Below, one piece after another: positions 23,537 through 32,657 of a DNA stretch of 64,000 nt. The notes below the pieces were generated by a model that was not told where the DNA came from, did not search any database, and saw nothing but the letters and a program-made list of their open reading frames with translations. A program made the translations under genes and the position numbers. Position 1 is the stretch's first letter; every line of letters begins with the position of its first letter. This DNA comes from SB25 sp029560875. Its GTDB lineage: Bacteria; Bacteroidota; Bacteroidia; Bacteroidales; Tenuifilaceae. The stretch is taken from positions 1 through 64,000 of the forward strand of contig DAOOPM010000002.1 of the NCBI GenBank assembly GCA_035388225.1, written 5' to 3'.

Positions 23537-24430
23537 CTAACTACTCCTTGCCCTGCTTACAAGGTAAACCCCTGCAAAAACAAGTAGTGCAGCAATTATC
23601 TTTTGAGCATCGAGCATATCCTGTCCGAGTATAGCCGCAACAATAGTGGCAATTACTGGCTGTGAGTATATATAAATGCTTACGGTGGTGGCCTGAACAT
23701 GGCGCAACCCCCAACTATTTAGTAGGTATGCAAGGAATGTTGGTCCTAGCAGAACAAAAATAATAGCACCATATATAGAAGGTGGAATACTTTCCCACTG
23801 AGTGTTGAGCAAATCGGTAAATCCGAAAGGGAGAACGGCAAAGAATCCAACGGTAAACACACCGCGCATTACCGTTATAGGGCTATACTTGCTCATCAGT
23901 GGTTTAACTACTACTAGGTAGCCCGCATAGAATAAGGTGTTGAAGAATAGCATAACATTCCCCACAAAGTGTTCCGAGCCAAAACCTATTTCACCTTTGC
24001 CAAAAATCAGTAACAGTGCGCCCGATGCTCCCACAACTAAACCAATAATTTTTGTAATGCTTATTCGCTCGCCAATTGCCAGAAAGGCAATAAGCATAAC
24101 CATCGCAGGGTTTAATGTCGATATAATTGAAGAATCTATAGGCGAACTGAAGTTTAGGCCATATAGGAAAAGCATTTGGTTGAACGAAACACCCATAAGA
24201 CCAGCCATAATAAAGCGCAAGTAATCCTTTTTATCAATACGCTCGTATTTTCGGCCAATCTGCGAGAATAGGTAAAATAGCGCAGAGGCGGTTATAACCC
24301 TGAGCAGGGTAAACCCTCCGGGTTTTAAGTGGTCGGGCATAACCCCTTTGGCAATGGAGTAATTAATGCCAAAAAGTATGTTGGCCGCTATAATAGCCAT
24401 ATGCGCCCTAAGCCTATTCTGTTTTTCCAT
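23537..24430 (-). CDS. EamA/DMT-family transporter
   Basis: A 297-residue permease with ten predicted helices in two EamA repeats: ANILFGINYSIAKGVM (about 16-31) begins the first, and GNVMLFFNTLFYAGYLVVVKPLM (about 150-172) the second. The C-terminus ends in a short basic tail (VSRARSS). It is a distant paralogue of 19838-20782. Substrate unknown. Confidence 0.88.
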   Translation of the reverse strand: MEKQNRLRAHMAIIAANILFGINYSIAKGVMPDHLKPGGFTLLRVITASALFYLFSQIGRKYERIDKKDYLRFIMAGLMGVSFNQMLFLYGLNFSSPIDSSIISTLNPAMVMLIAFLAIGERISITKIIGLVVGASGALLLIFGKGEIGFGSEHFVGNVMLFFNTLFYAGYLVVVKPLMSKYSPITVMRGVFTVGFFAVLPFGFTDLLNTQWESIPPSIYGAIIFVLLGPTFLAYLLNSWGLRHVQATTVSIYIYSQPVIATIVAAILGQDMLDAQKIIAALLVFAGVYLVSRARSS

Positions 24431-24550
24431 TCAGTTCAACGTGTTGTAAAATATAAATACCAAGCATCTGACCCAAGTATTAATTAAAAGTTTAGCTTCC
24501 GTTTTACGAATTATTAATCCTAATTGTCCCCAATGCAAACCAAATTATTT

Positions 24551-24558
24551 TAAATTTG
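24551..24558 (+). promoter_or_regulatory. Candidate -7 box
   Basis: TAAATTTG matches TAnnTTTG and lies 25 bases before the preferred ATG of the flippase-like gene. A TTG at 24524 is a weak -33 candidate with long spacing. Confidence 0.45.
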
Positions 24559-24582
24559 TTGACTAGTAACTCAAAAAAAGTA

Positions 24583-25662
24583 ATGCACAAAGTTAAAGCA
24601 TCTATCCCCGAAAATCCAGCCCGACGAATAAAGTTGAGTTCAGCGCTTATTCCTATTGTAATTGGACTGGGAGTTGTGGCTTATATGCTTTATACAGAGT
24701 TTAACCCCGAGGCGTTAAATCTTATTCAATTTACTTGGCGTTCCGTGTTCTGGCTTTTTGTTGCTATTCTTTTTATGGCTGGCCGCGATATAGGTTACAT
24801 TCTGCGTTTAATTACCCTTACCGATGGTAAGTTTAGGTTTTGGCAGGCTTTTAGGGTAATAATGCTTTGGGAATTTACATCGGCAATTACACCCTCGGCT
24901 GTTGGCGGAACAAGTGTGGCTATAGTTTATGTTAATAAGGAGGGGCTTAACTTGGGTCATAGCTCGGCAGTGGTTATGATTACTTCGTTTCTGGACGAAC
25001 TCTACTTTGTGCTGATGTTTCCTGTAGTTATGCTTATTGTTGGTACCTCGGATTTGTTTGGAATTGCTGCGGCAAATAGTGCAATAATCAGAGAACTGAT
25101 GATATTTAGCGCTGTTGGCTATGCCATAAAGTTAGTTTGGATAATTTTTCTTAGTTACGGCCTGTTTTTTAATCCTCGTGGATTAAAGTGGTTGATTCTG
25201 ATGATTTTTAAGTTACCTCTGCTTAGGCGCTGGAAACATGGTGCAAACCGTGCCGGTACCGATATCATAAGTAGTTCAATTGAGTACAGGAAAAAACCAT
25301 TCTCGTTTTGGGCCAAGGCCTTTGCTAGCACATTCTTATCGTGGACATCGCGTTTTTGGGTTGTAAATGCTATACTATTGGCCTTTTTTGCTGTTGAGGA
25401 CCACCTGCTTATTTTTGCTCGTCAGTTGGTAATGTGGATAATGATGTTAGTGAGTCCAACGCCTGGCGGTAGTGGTTTTGCCGAGTTTGTTTTTACCCGC
25501 TATCTCTCTGAGTTTATCCCTGTTGATGCTGCATCGCTCGGCTCTATTGCTGTGGGAATGGCGCTGCTATGGCGCTTTATAAGTTACTATCCATACCTAT
25601 TTATTGGAGCAATAATCTTTCCGCGTTGGATTCGTAAAAAGTTTTTGCACGGAGGGAGTTAG
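24583..25662 (+). CDS. Flippase-like membrane protein (LPG synthase TM / UPF0104 family)
   Basis: About 359 residues with eight or so membrane helices. It fits the lysylphosphatidylglycerol-synthase transmembrane region (AglD/UPF0104) family, which flips or modifies lipids. Visible hallmarks are the ITPSAVGGTSVAIVYVNKEG region (about 104-123) and SPTPGGSGFAE (about 295-305). The ATG at 24583 (MHKVKASIP) is chosen over an upstream TTG at 24556, which coincides with the -7 box. The cytoplasmic synthase domain is absent, so lipid aminoacylation is not expected. Confidence 0.85.
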   Translation: MHKVKASIPENPARRIKLSSALIPIVIGLGVVAYMLYTEFNPEALNLIQFTWRSVFWLFVAILFMAGRDIGYILRLITLTDGKFRFWQAFRVIMLWEFTSAITPSAVGGTSVAIVYVNKEGLNLGHSSAVVMITSFLDELYFVLMFPVVMLIVGTSDLFGIAAANSAIIRELMIFSAVGYAIKLVWIIFLSYGLFFNPRGLKWLILMIFKLPLLRRWKHGANRAGTDIISSSIEYRKKPFSFWAKAFASTFLSWTSRFWVVNAILLAFFAVEDHLLIFARQLVMWIMMLVSPTPGGSGFAEFVFTRYLSEFIPVDAASLGSIAVGMALLWRFISYYPYLFIGAIIFPRWIRKKFLHGGS

Positions 25663-25678
25663 GCGATTGGTTCGTAAG

Positions 25679-25765
25679 AGAATTGGACAATGGGTTAATG
25701 AGGATGTTTGCAGTATTGGAGTAATGGAGCGCTTTGCGAGTATTCGCGAAATCCGCGGGAAAAAA
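25679..25765 (-). repeat. Dispersed intergenic repeat, inverted copy
   Basis: GGAGTAATGGAGCGCTTTGC ... GCGAAATCCGCGGGAAAA is the reverse complement of the CGCAGAT-CTCCATTACTCC modules found at 18960, 19600 and 23327. Confidence 0.6.
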
Positions 25766-25770
25766 AATTA

Positions 25771-25799
25771 AAAACCCCGCCTTTATAAAGCGAGGTTTT
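25771..25799. terminator. Bidirectional terminator
   Basis: AAAACCCCGC pairs with GCGAGGTTTT (9 of 10) around a self-complementary CTTTATAAAG centre. It has A-runs on one side and T-runs on the other, and lies between the convergent flippase-like and purQ genes. Confidence 0.85.
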
Positions 25800-25833
25800 C
25801 TATAGTTGTCAAACTGTCTAATTGCCCTATTTT

Positions 25834-26535
25834 CTATCCATTTTCTTGGATGTACTTTAGCATCGATTCAAATATAAGCCTACCATCGGTATTGCCCAGT
25901 TCATCATCGGAGGCTCTTTCGGGGTGAGGCATCATGCCAAACACGTTTTTGCGCTCGTTGCAAATACCTGCAATATTCTCAACTGCTCCGTTGGGGTTGA
26001 ACGATTCCGATACCATTCCGCTCTCATCACTGTAGCGGAAAAGGATTTGGCCATTTATACGCATCTGCGCAAGGGTTTCTCTGTCAGCAAAGTAACGTCC
26101 TTCGCCATGGGCGATTGGTATCTTAAGTGCTTTATCCTTAGGTAGATATTTGGTTAAAGCGGTGGCTTTACTATCGGGGGTAAGAAAAACATTCTTGCAG
26201 ATAAACTTCTGGTTCATGTTATGTAGTAAGGCTCCGGGTAGTAATCCCGATTCGCAAAGAATCTGGAAGCCGTTACAAATGCCAAAAACATAACCGCCGT
26301 TATTGGCAAACTCAATAACCCTATTCATAATTGGAGAGAACTTTGCCAGAGCACCCGAACGCAAGTAATCGCCGTAGGAGAAACCTCCTGGGAGTATAAT
26401 CACATCGATATTCCCATCAAAATCGGTTTCCTTATGCCAAAGTGTAACCACTTCCTGTTCAAGGATATCTTTTAGTACATACACGGTGTCCCTATCGCAG
26501 TTAGACCCCGGAAATATTACAACTCCAAACTTCAT
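25834..26535 (-). CDS. purQ: Phosphoribosylformylglycinamidine synthase, glutaminase subunit
   Basis: PurQ (233 residues) hydrolyses glutamine and passes ammonia to PurL in the fourth step of purine synthesis. It is a class I glutamine amidotransferase: oxyanion segment LPGGFSYGDYLRSG (48-61), nucleophile Cys87 in GICNGFQ, and a late catalytic His/Glu (MMPHPERA, near 213). Length is normal for a stand-alone PurQ, though many Bacteroidota use a fused PurL. No purL is visible nearby. Confidence 0.93.
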   Translation of the reverse strand: MKFGVVIFPGSNCDRDTVYVLKDILEQEVVTLWHKETDFDGNIDVIILPGGFSYGDYLRSGALAKFSPIMNRVIEFANNGGYVFGICNGFQILCESGLLPGALLHNMNQKFICKNVFLTPDSKATALTKYLPKDKALKIPIAHGEGRYFADRETLAQMRINGQILFRYSDESGMVSESFNPNGAVENIAGICNERKNVFGMMPHPERASDDELGNTDGRLIFESMLKYIQENG

Positions 26536-26649
26536 AGGATTTTTTTCTTTAACGTTTCAAAGATAGATATTAAAATGATACCCACCAAACTAGCCTTTGC
26601 TTTGTGTTCAGTTTTTATTAATTTTACTCACATAAATACTCAATCTGAA

Positions 26650-27720
26650 ATGGTTAGAAAAATATTCCGTTACCTTGTAATTTTGATAGCATTTTTGCTG
26701 GTATTGTTTGGCTTGTTTATAGCTTATGCCTCGTTAAACTACTATAATCCAGAGCCAAAGCTTAGCGTTTGGGCGTCAGAGTCACCCGATACTATTTCCG
26801 TTGGCGACACCTTAACCGCTTTAACTTGGAATATTGGCTATGCAGGGCTGGGCGATAATATGGACTTTTTCTACGATGAGGGAACAAAAGTTCGCGATAC
26901 CAAGGAGCGCACACTCCAAAACTTGGACTCAATAACTGCTTTTCTTGACCAGCATAAACAGCGGAATTTCTTTTTTTTGCAGGAGGTTGATTTCGATTCA
27001 CATAGAACTTATGGGATGAATCAAACCGCTACAATAGTTAAAGCCCTAGACTATCAGAGTTCGGTGGGCTATAACTACAATGCTTTTTTTGTGCCTATTC
27101 CACTGTCCAATCCAATGGGAGGGGTGCTTTCCGGGGTTGTAACTTATAGCCAGTCAGTTCCTGAAAAATCATTCCGATACCAGTATCCTGGTCAGTTCTC
27201 TTGGCCAGTTAGGTTGTTTAATCTGCGTAGGTGTATGCTGGTAAATCGCTACCCGACCAATAATGGGAAAGAGCTTGTTCTAGTAAACACCCATAACTCC
27301 GCTTTCGACGATGGCTCGCTCAAAAAGCAGGAGATGGATTTTTTGAAACAGTTTGTGGTTGGGGAATACGAAAAAGAAAACTACGTTGTGGTTGGGGGCG
27401 ACTGGAATCAGTCTCCGCCCAGTTTTCCGCTGACCACCTTTGGCGATAATTACGCTGTGCCATTTTTTAAGCTTACCAACATAGGCGAAAGTTTTATGCC
27501 TATTGGCTGGACGTGGGCTTACGACTCTACCGAGCCCACTAACCGCTACCTGAACGAGCCTTATACCCCAGGTCGAAATTACACAGGCATACTCGATTTC
27601 TTTTTGCTGTCGCCCAATGTACGCATGGTAAATTGTACAGCAGAGAACCTAAACTTTAAGCACTCAGACCATAACCCTGTGCTAATTAGCTTTGAGTTGA
27701 TTCCAGAGAAAGGACTGTAG
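26650..27720 (+). CDS. Membrane-anchored endonuclease/exonuclease/phosphatase-family protein
   Basis: About 356 residues from the preferred start MVRKIFRYLV; an upstream Met at 26575 would put 25 unrelated residues before the anchor. One N-terminal membrane helix anchors an EEP-fold domain. Catalytic signatures are TWNIGYAGLGD (Asn), FFLQEVDFDSHR (metal-binding Glu), VLVNTHNSAFDD, GGDWNQSP and a terminal HSDHNPV. It is probably periplasmic and may act on phosphodiesters, nucleic acid or lipids. The substrate is not decided by sequence. Confidence 0.85.
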   Translation: MVRKIFRYLVILIAFLLVLFGLFIAYASLNYYNPEPKLSVWASESPDTISVGDTLTALTWNIGYAGLGDNMDFFYDEGTKVRDTKERTLQNLDSITAFLDQHKQRNFFFLQEVDFDSHRTYGMNQTATIVKALDYQSSVGYNYNAFFVPIPLSNPMGGVLSGVVTYSQSVPEKSFRYQYPGQFSWPVRLFNLRRCMLVNRYPTNNGKELVLVNTHNSAFDDGSLKKQEMDFLKQFVVGEYEKENYVVVGGDWNQSPPSFPLTTFGDNYAVPFFKLTNIGESFMPIGWTWAYDSTEPTNRYLNEPYTPGRNYTGILDFFLLSPNVRMVNCTAENLNFKHSDHNPVLISFELIPEKGL

Positions 27721-27952
27721 TGGAGCAAAAGGTCTAAGTCTTATAGAGTAATCTTAAACTACCGTTAAACGTTTTATTTTGCCTGTTTGGAGTATCGTTT
27801 ATGTTATTCTACATCTATTTTTTATCCTTTTGTCAAAGAATTTTGTAAGTTTACCGTTGGCGTTTGGTTAGGTCTGCAAAACTGAATATATTTCAGCATT
27901 GCTTTTGTCGATTAGCAAACAATTTTTACCTTTAACAATTCAAAATTAAAGT

Positions 27953-27960
27953 TATCTTTG
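27953..27960 (+). promoter_or_regulatory. Candidate -7 box of the Che/Sia cluster
   Basis: TATCTTTG fits TAnnTTTG and lies 46 bases before the first CheR start. No clear TTTG -33 element is seen. Nothing else is recognisable in 27721-28005. Confidence 0.45.
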
Positions 27961-28005
27961 TTATATTGTATCTTGTTACAGGTAGTATTAGCTAGTATTA
28001 AGTAG

Positions 28006-28851
28006 ATGAGTATGCAGGTAACCGACCAGGATTTACAGTATTTTGTTACATCAATAAAAAGTGTTTCTAAGTATGATTTTTCCGAGTACTCGGATAAATC
28101 CTTAAAGCGCCGCTTGCAGAAAATATTGGAGGACTACAACCTCGATTTAACCAACCTCATCACCACAATCCGGGTCGACAAAGTTTTTCTGGAGAAAATA
28201 GTTAAGGAGATTACGGTTAATACCACCGAACTTTTCCGCGACCCACCTGTATGGCACCTGCTTAGGTCAAGAATTCTTCCGCGCTTCAAGAACAACAAAA
28301 CAATCAATATCTGGCATGCTGGATGTTCCACTGGTCAGGAGGTTTACTCCATGATGATTTTGCTTAACGAGATGGGAATGCTCGATAAAGCTAAACTTTT
28401 TGCAACCGACCTTAACGTGGATGTTCTCGATGCTGCCAAACAGGGGGTTTACAAGTACCGGTTTAACCTAGGATATTTGGATAATTTCGATAAGGTTATA
28501 AAGCAAAATCCTTTGAACTTTGAGGAGTACAATGAGGTTCCATACGAAAAGTATTTTGATATTGACAAGGTGAAGGATACCATTACAATGAAGAAGTTCC
28601 TTACCGAAAAACCCATTTTCCGTAAGCACGATTTGGTTGTGGATGGAAACATATTCTTTGCAAAATTCGATTTAATTCTGTGCCGCAACGTAATTATTTA
28701 CTTCAACTATGCGTTACAGAATAAGGTTTTTGAACTTTACCATACCAATTTATACCCCAAGGGTGTTTTGTTGCTTGGCATGCACGAAACCATTCTTGGA
28801 CCATGGGCAAATAAGTTTGAGCGACTTGGGCAGGCTTATGTAAAAAAATAG
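28006..28851 (+). CDS. CheR-type protein-glutamate methyltransferase
   Basis: A 281-residue enzyme that transfers methyl groups from SAM to glutamate side chains of sensors. The CheR N-terminal helical domain ends with NTTELFRD (72-79). The SAM-binding site is AGCSTGQEVYS (105-115), and the catalytic-domain block LCRNVIIYF lies near 225. It is complete and canonical. It heads a same-strand cluster with a sensor, a CheR-like protein and CheB. There is no classical methyl-accepting chemotaxis protein, CheA or CheW in the window, so the target is probably one of the neighbouring GAF/PAS proteins. Confidence 0.92.
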   Translation: MSMQVTDQDLQYFVTSIKSVSKYDFSEYSDKSLKRRLQKILEDYNLDLTNLITTIRVDKVFLEKIVKEITVNTTELFRDPPVWHLLRSRILPRFKNNKTINIWHAGCSTGQEVYSMMILLNEMGMLDKAKLFATDLNVDVLDAAKQGVYKYRFNLGYLDNFDKVIKQNPLNFEEYNEVPYEKYFDIDKVKDTITMKKFLTEKPIFRKHDLVVDGNIFFAKFDLILCRNVIIYFNYALQNKVFELYHTNLYPKGVLLLGMHETILGPWANKFERLGQAYVKK

Positions 28852-28876
28852 TAGCAAACGAATTATCGGATAAATA

Positions 28877-31252
28877 ATGAAGCTTTTAAAAAACATAAAA
28901 ATTGGTCAGCGGGTACAACTTTTTGTTATTCCCTCAATAGCCATTCTTTTCGTTTTTGCAGGGTTGACCTTAAACTTTATGTCAAAACGTAGAGTTTTTG
29001 AGGCAGCAAAACTTCAGGCAAGTGTTTATATCGATAAAACCATTCAGATTATTGATGTTGTTGAAAAGAGAACTGGACGCGGATTTACCACAGACGATAA
29101 GGTGGAGCTAAAACCTTACTTCCAGAGTCCCGCATACTACAACTCCGATTTTCCTTGCATAATATCAAGTAATGGTGAGTATTTGGTTCATATACTTCGC
29201 GAAGGACAGCGCTTATCACTTTCAGCCATTAACCAGCTTAAAGCAAAGGCCGATAAGCAGGGAAGTTTCTTTTATACCGACTTTACCGACAACTCAACCG
29301 AGGAGCGCTTGCTTTGCTTTAAGTACTACGAACCATATAACGCTTATATTGCGGTATCAGTTAGTCCTTCAGAGGTGCTAGCTCCACTCCTCAATAATCG
29401 GAGAATCTTGATATTAATCATATTCTTTTCAGCAATTGCCGCGGCTCTTGCGGTACGGGTGATGATTAACCCCATTGTTCGGAATGTAAATTTGGTAAAC
29501 ATAAAGCTTCGTCAACTTTCCAATGGCGATATTCCCAATCATCTCAAAATTGACTCAAACGATGAGATTGGTTCAATGGTTGGCTCCCTAAATAAACTGA
29601 TTGATGGATTAAAGCAAACAACCGAGTTTGCTCGCGAAATTGGTAAGAATAAACTCGATTTTCAGTATAAACCGCTCAGCAACAAGGATGAGCTGGGTAA
29701 CGCACTGCTCGACATGCGCAATAACCTTAAGCATGCCAACGACGAGGAGATGCGCCGTAAGCAGGAGGACGATATTCGTAGCTGGTCCAACGCTGGCTTG
29801 GCAAAGTTTGGCGATATACTCCGTCAGAACAATAACAACCTTAACATTCTGGCCGATAGTATTATTCAAAATCTAGTAAATTACTTGGATGCGAATCAGG
29901 GCGGAATATTTATTTACAACGAGTCTGACTCCGACCGCTATCTAGAGCTTCTCTCTGCATTTGCATACAACCGGAAGAAATTCATCGATAAAGTAATTCA
30001 GCTAGGCGAAGGCTTGGTGGGTACCTGTGCTTTAGAGAAGCAAACCGTTCATCTTAAAGAAATTCCAGAGAATTATATAGCCATAACATCTGGTTTAGGA
30101 GAAGCAACACCTACTTCATTACTAATTGTACCACTTAAGCTTGAGGACAATATTTTTGGGGTTTTAGAGATTGCTTCGTTCAAGGAGTTTACCCAGCATG
30201 AAGTTGAGTTTGTTGAGAAGATAGGCGAGAGCATTGCATCAACCCTATTCTCAGTTAAGAATAGCATTCGCACTAAGATATTGCTGGAGCAATCGCAGCA
30301 GCAACGCGAGGAGATGGCCGCTCAGGAGGAGGAAATGCGCCAAAATATGGAGGAGATGCAGGCCACTCAGGAGGAAATGTCGCGTAAGAATGTGGAACTG
30401 GAGGTGGTTACCAATGCCATTAACCAAGCCTTACTTGCAATGACACTAAGCGAGGATGGCTATGTTGTGGACTCCAACAATAATTTTCAGGTTCTTGTGG
30501 GATTCTCAAAATCCGAATTGGACGGCAAGATGTTCTTTGACCTTATACATTCCGAGCAACGTAAAGATTTTAACTCCGTGTGGGAGCAGGTGCTAATGGG
30601 TCAAACCGTAAATGAAACCTTGCATCTTGCTGGCGATAACGGTCTGGACCATTACATTATGGCTTCAATATCTCCAGGAATTGACGATATGGGGATGATT
30701 GTTAAGATTTTCCTAATAGGTCAGGATATTACAGAAACCAAGAAACTTGAGCTTATGGCTCAAAAGCAAGCAGAGGAGATTGAGCAAACAATTATTGAGC
30801 TGAAAATGGAACAGGATGTCTCGGCTCAACGCGAGAAGGACATGGAAACGCTGCTCAAAGCGCTTGACCAGAATTGCTTAGTTACAGTTTTGGAGCCTGA
30901 CGGTCTAATCACTTACATCAATAATAAAAATGTTGAAACGCTTGGCGATGCTAAAGAGGATATTGAGGGTAAATATCTGCACGATTTAGATTTTACCGCT
31001 AAGAATAAACCTAAAGAGTTTAAAGCATTCTGGGATAGTTTGCATAAGGGAATCAAGCAAACTAGGGTATTCTCCTTAAATGTTGGTGATAAGGAAGTTT
31101 GGATACAGGAGAACTACACCCCTGTAATGGATGAGTTTGGGCAATTATATAGAATTATAAATATTGGTTTTGATATTACCGAGAACAAGCAGCGTGAGGT
31201 GGAGATGATCAGTCTTATCAACCAGTTAAAGGATTTAAAGGATAAAAAATAG
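28877..31252 (+). CDS. Membrane sensor: extracellular domain, HAMP, GAF, coiled coil, two PAS
   Basis: A 791-residue receptor with no kinase or other output domain. TM1 lies about 14-32, a Cache-like sensor about 35-170 and TM2 about 178-198, followed by HAMP-like linkers (about 200-300) and GAF (about 325-465). A Glu/Gln-rich coiled coil about 470-510 holds EEEMRQNMEEMQATQEEM. Two PAS domains follow, about 515-630 and 655-780. The coiled coil resembles methylation regions of chemoreceptors and is the likely CheR/CheB target. It probably signals by contact with the downstream phosphatase or kinase proteins. It starts 25 bases after cheR. Confidence 0.85.
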   Translation: MKLLKNIKIGQRVQLFVIPSIAILFVFAGLTLNFMSKRRVFEAAKLQASVYIDKTIQIIDVVEKRTGRGFTTDDKVELKPYFQSPAYYNSDFPCIISSNGEYLVHILREGQRLSLSAINQLKAKADKQGSFFYTDFTDNSTEERLLCFKYYEPYNAYIAVSVSPSEVLAPLLNNRRILILIIFFSAIAAALAVRVMINPIVRNVNLVNIKLRQLSNGDIPNHLKIDSNDEIGSMVGSLNKLIDGLKQTTEFAREIGKNKLDFQYKPLSNKDELGNALLDMRNNLKHANDEEMRRKQEDDIRSWSNAGLAKFGDILRQNNNNLNILADSIIQNLVNYLDANQGGIFIYNESDSDRYLELLSAFAYNRKKFIDKVIQLGEGLVGTCALEKQTVHLKEIPENYIAITSGLGEATPTSLLIVPLKLEDNIFGVLEIASFKEFTQHEVEFVEKIGESIASTLFSVKNSIRTKILLEQSQQQREEMAAQEEEMRQNMEEMQATQEEMSRKNVELEVVTNAINQALLAMTLSEDGYVVDSNNNFQVLVGFSKSELDGKMFFDLIHSEQRKDFNSVWEQVLMGQTVNETLHLAGDNGLDHYIMASISPGIDDMGMIVKIFLIGQDITETKKLELMAQKQAEEIEQTIIELKMEQDVSAQREKDMETLLKALDQNCLVTVLEPDGLITYINNKNVETLGDAKEDIEGKYLHDLDFTAKNKPKEFKAFWDSLHKGIKQTRVFSLNVGDKEVWIQENYTPVMDEFGQLYRIINIGFDITENKQREVEMISLINQLKDLKDKK

Positions 31253-31253
31253 G

Positions 31254-32087
31254 ATGATACGGTACGAAATAGGCATAGTAGATACTCGTAACGTAATCAA
31301 AGTCTTACTCGATGATTTTGGGTTCGACTTTAGGGATTACGCGCTAACATCTTTCAAACGCAGACTTGAGCATGTAATTAACAATAACGGTTTGCGCGAT
31401 GCCGATGGGTTAATTGCGCGCCTTCAAAATAACAAGGACTTTATTGAGCAATTCCTTTTTGAAATTACCCCAGAAACCACTGAAATGTTCCGCGACCCTT
31501 CGTTTTGGAGAATGCTTCGCGACGAAATTCTACCCGAGGTAGTTCGCGGATCGGCCAGTAAACCCAGAATTTGGTTGGCTTCGTTCGATTCTGGGGAGGA
31601 ACTTTATTCGCTTGCAATTATTCTTAAGGAGATGAACTTGCTCGATAGTGTTCAGGTTTACGCAAATGTATTTACTGAGAAGTGTATAAACAGAATTAAG
31701 AGCGGTAGGCTCGATCCCAAGGATTTAGAAACTAATGAGGCAAATTATCAACGGCTGAATGGGAAATTCCAGTACTCATCATACTATAAGATGGATGGAA
31801 ACGCAATTATTTTCGATACAGAACTTGTAAAGAATGTTAACTTCGTAAAGCAAAAAACGAGTATCGAGAACGACCCGGGAGCTGTGAAACTGACTATTTT
31901 TCGAAATCAAACCATATACTACAACCAATTATTGCATGAAAAGGTACTGCAGAAGATATTGACAAGTATGGTCGCTGGAGGATTCTTGGCGTTGGGTGTG
32001 AAAGAAACTTTGGAAAATACAAATGCATACAATAAATTTACCGTATTTAACGATAACGAAAAGATATATAAGCGTAAAACCACATAG
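31254..32087 (+). CDS. CheR-like protein, probable pseudoenzyme
   Basis: A 277-residue CheR homologue with the helical domain kept (ETTEMFRD, 74-81). The SAM-binding motif is changed to LASFDSGEELYS (108-119), where AGCSTGEE is expected. The later block reads FRNQTIYYN where CRNVIIYF is expected. SAM binding is therefore doubtful. It may act as a regulator or scaffold that binds the same sensor helices as the true CheR. The start overlaps the upstream stop region (1-base gap), which argues for coupled translation. Confidence 0.82.
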   Translation: MIRYEIGIVDTRNVIKVLLDDFGFDFRDYALTSFKRRLEHVINNNGLRDADGLIARLQNNKDFIEQFLFEITPETTEMFRDPSFWRMLRDEILPEVVRGSASKPRIWLASFDSGEELYSLAIILKEMNLLDSVQVYANVFTEKCINRIKSGRLDPKDLETNEANYQRLNGKFQYSSYYKMDGNAIIFDTELVKNVNFVKQKTSIENDPGAVKLTIFRNQTIYYNQLLHEKVLQKILTSMVAGGFLALGVKETLENTNAYNKFTVFNDNEKIYKRKTT

Positions 32088-32092
32088 CATTT

Positions 32093-32653
32093 ATGTATAA
32101 AGCAGTAATCATTGGCGGATCGGCAGGTAGTTTTCAGGTAATAACCCGAATACTCCATTCCTTATCGCCTAATTTTCCACTTCCCGTGCTTCTTTGCCTA
32201 CACCGCTTAAAACATGTGCGTAGTGGTTTTGTGGAGGCACTTTCTATTAAATCAGGAATTCCCATTATTGAACCCTTCGATAAGGAGCAAATTAAGCCCG
32301 GAAAGGCATACTTGGCTCCGGCCAATTACCACATGTATATTGAACTTGGAAATAAAATTGCCCTTTCCACTGAGGAGCCAGTTAACCATTCGCGACCCAG
32401 TATAGACCTCTCTTTTGTTACCGCAGCGCAGGTTTATCGCGAGAAACTTATAGGAATCATACTTTCCGGAGCTAATCGCGATGGTGCTTATGGCCTAAAG
32501 AAGATCAAGGATTTGGGCGGGCTAGCAATAGTTCAGGATCCCGAAGAGTGTCAGGTTAAAACAATGACCGAGGCATCGTTAAAAATGACGAAGGTTGACT
32601 TTGTGTATAATACAAACGATATTATTAAGTTTTTACAAAATATTAAAAGTTAG
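32093..32653 (+). CDS. CheB-type protein-glutamate methylesterase domain, stand-alone
   Basis: A 186-residue CheB catalytic domain without the usual receiver domain. The catalytic triad is visible: Ser10 (GGSAGS), His37 (LCLHRL) and Asp130 (SGANRDGA). It would remove methyl groups added by the CheR at 28006. Lacking a receiver, it is not controlled by CheA-type phosphorylation in the usual way. It lies 5 bases after the CheR-like gene. Confidence 0.9.
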   Translation: MYKAVIIGGSAGSFQVITRILHSLSPNFPLPVLLCLHRLKHVRSGFVEALSIKSGIPIIEPFDKEQIKPGKAYLAPANYHMYIELGNKIALSTEEPVNHSRPSIDLSFVTAAQVYREKLIGIILSGANRDGAYGLKKIKDLGGLAIVQDPEECQVKTMTEASLKMTKVDFVYNTNDIIKFLQNIKS

Positions 32654-32657
32654 CACT

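Noticed and set aside
32595..32657. Longer N-terminus for the GAF membrane protein
   Set aside because: The extension lies inside cheB and would put unrelated residues before the first membrane helix; the ATG at 32658 fits better.
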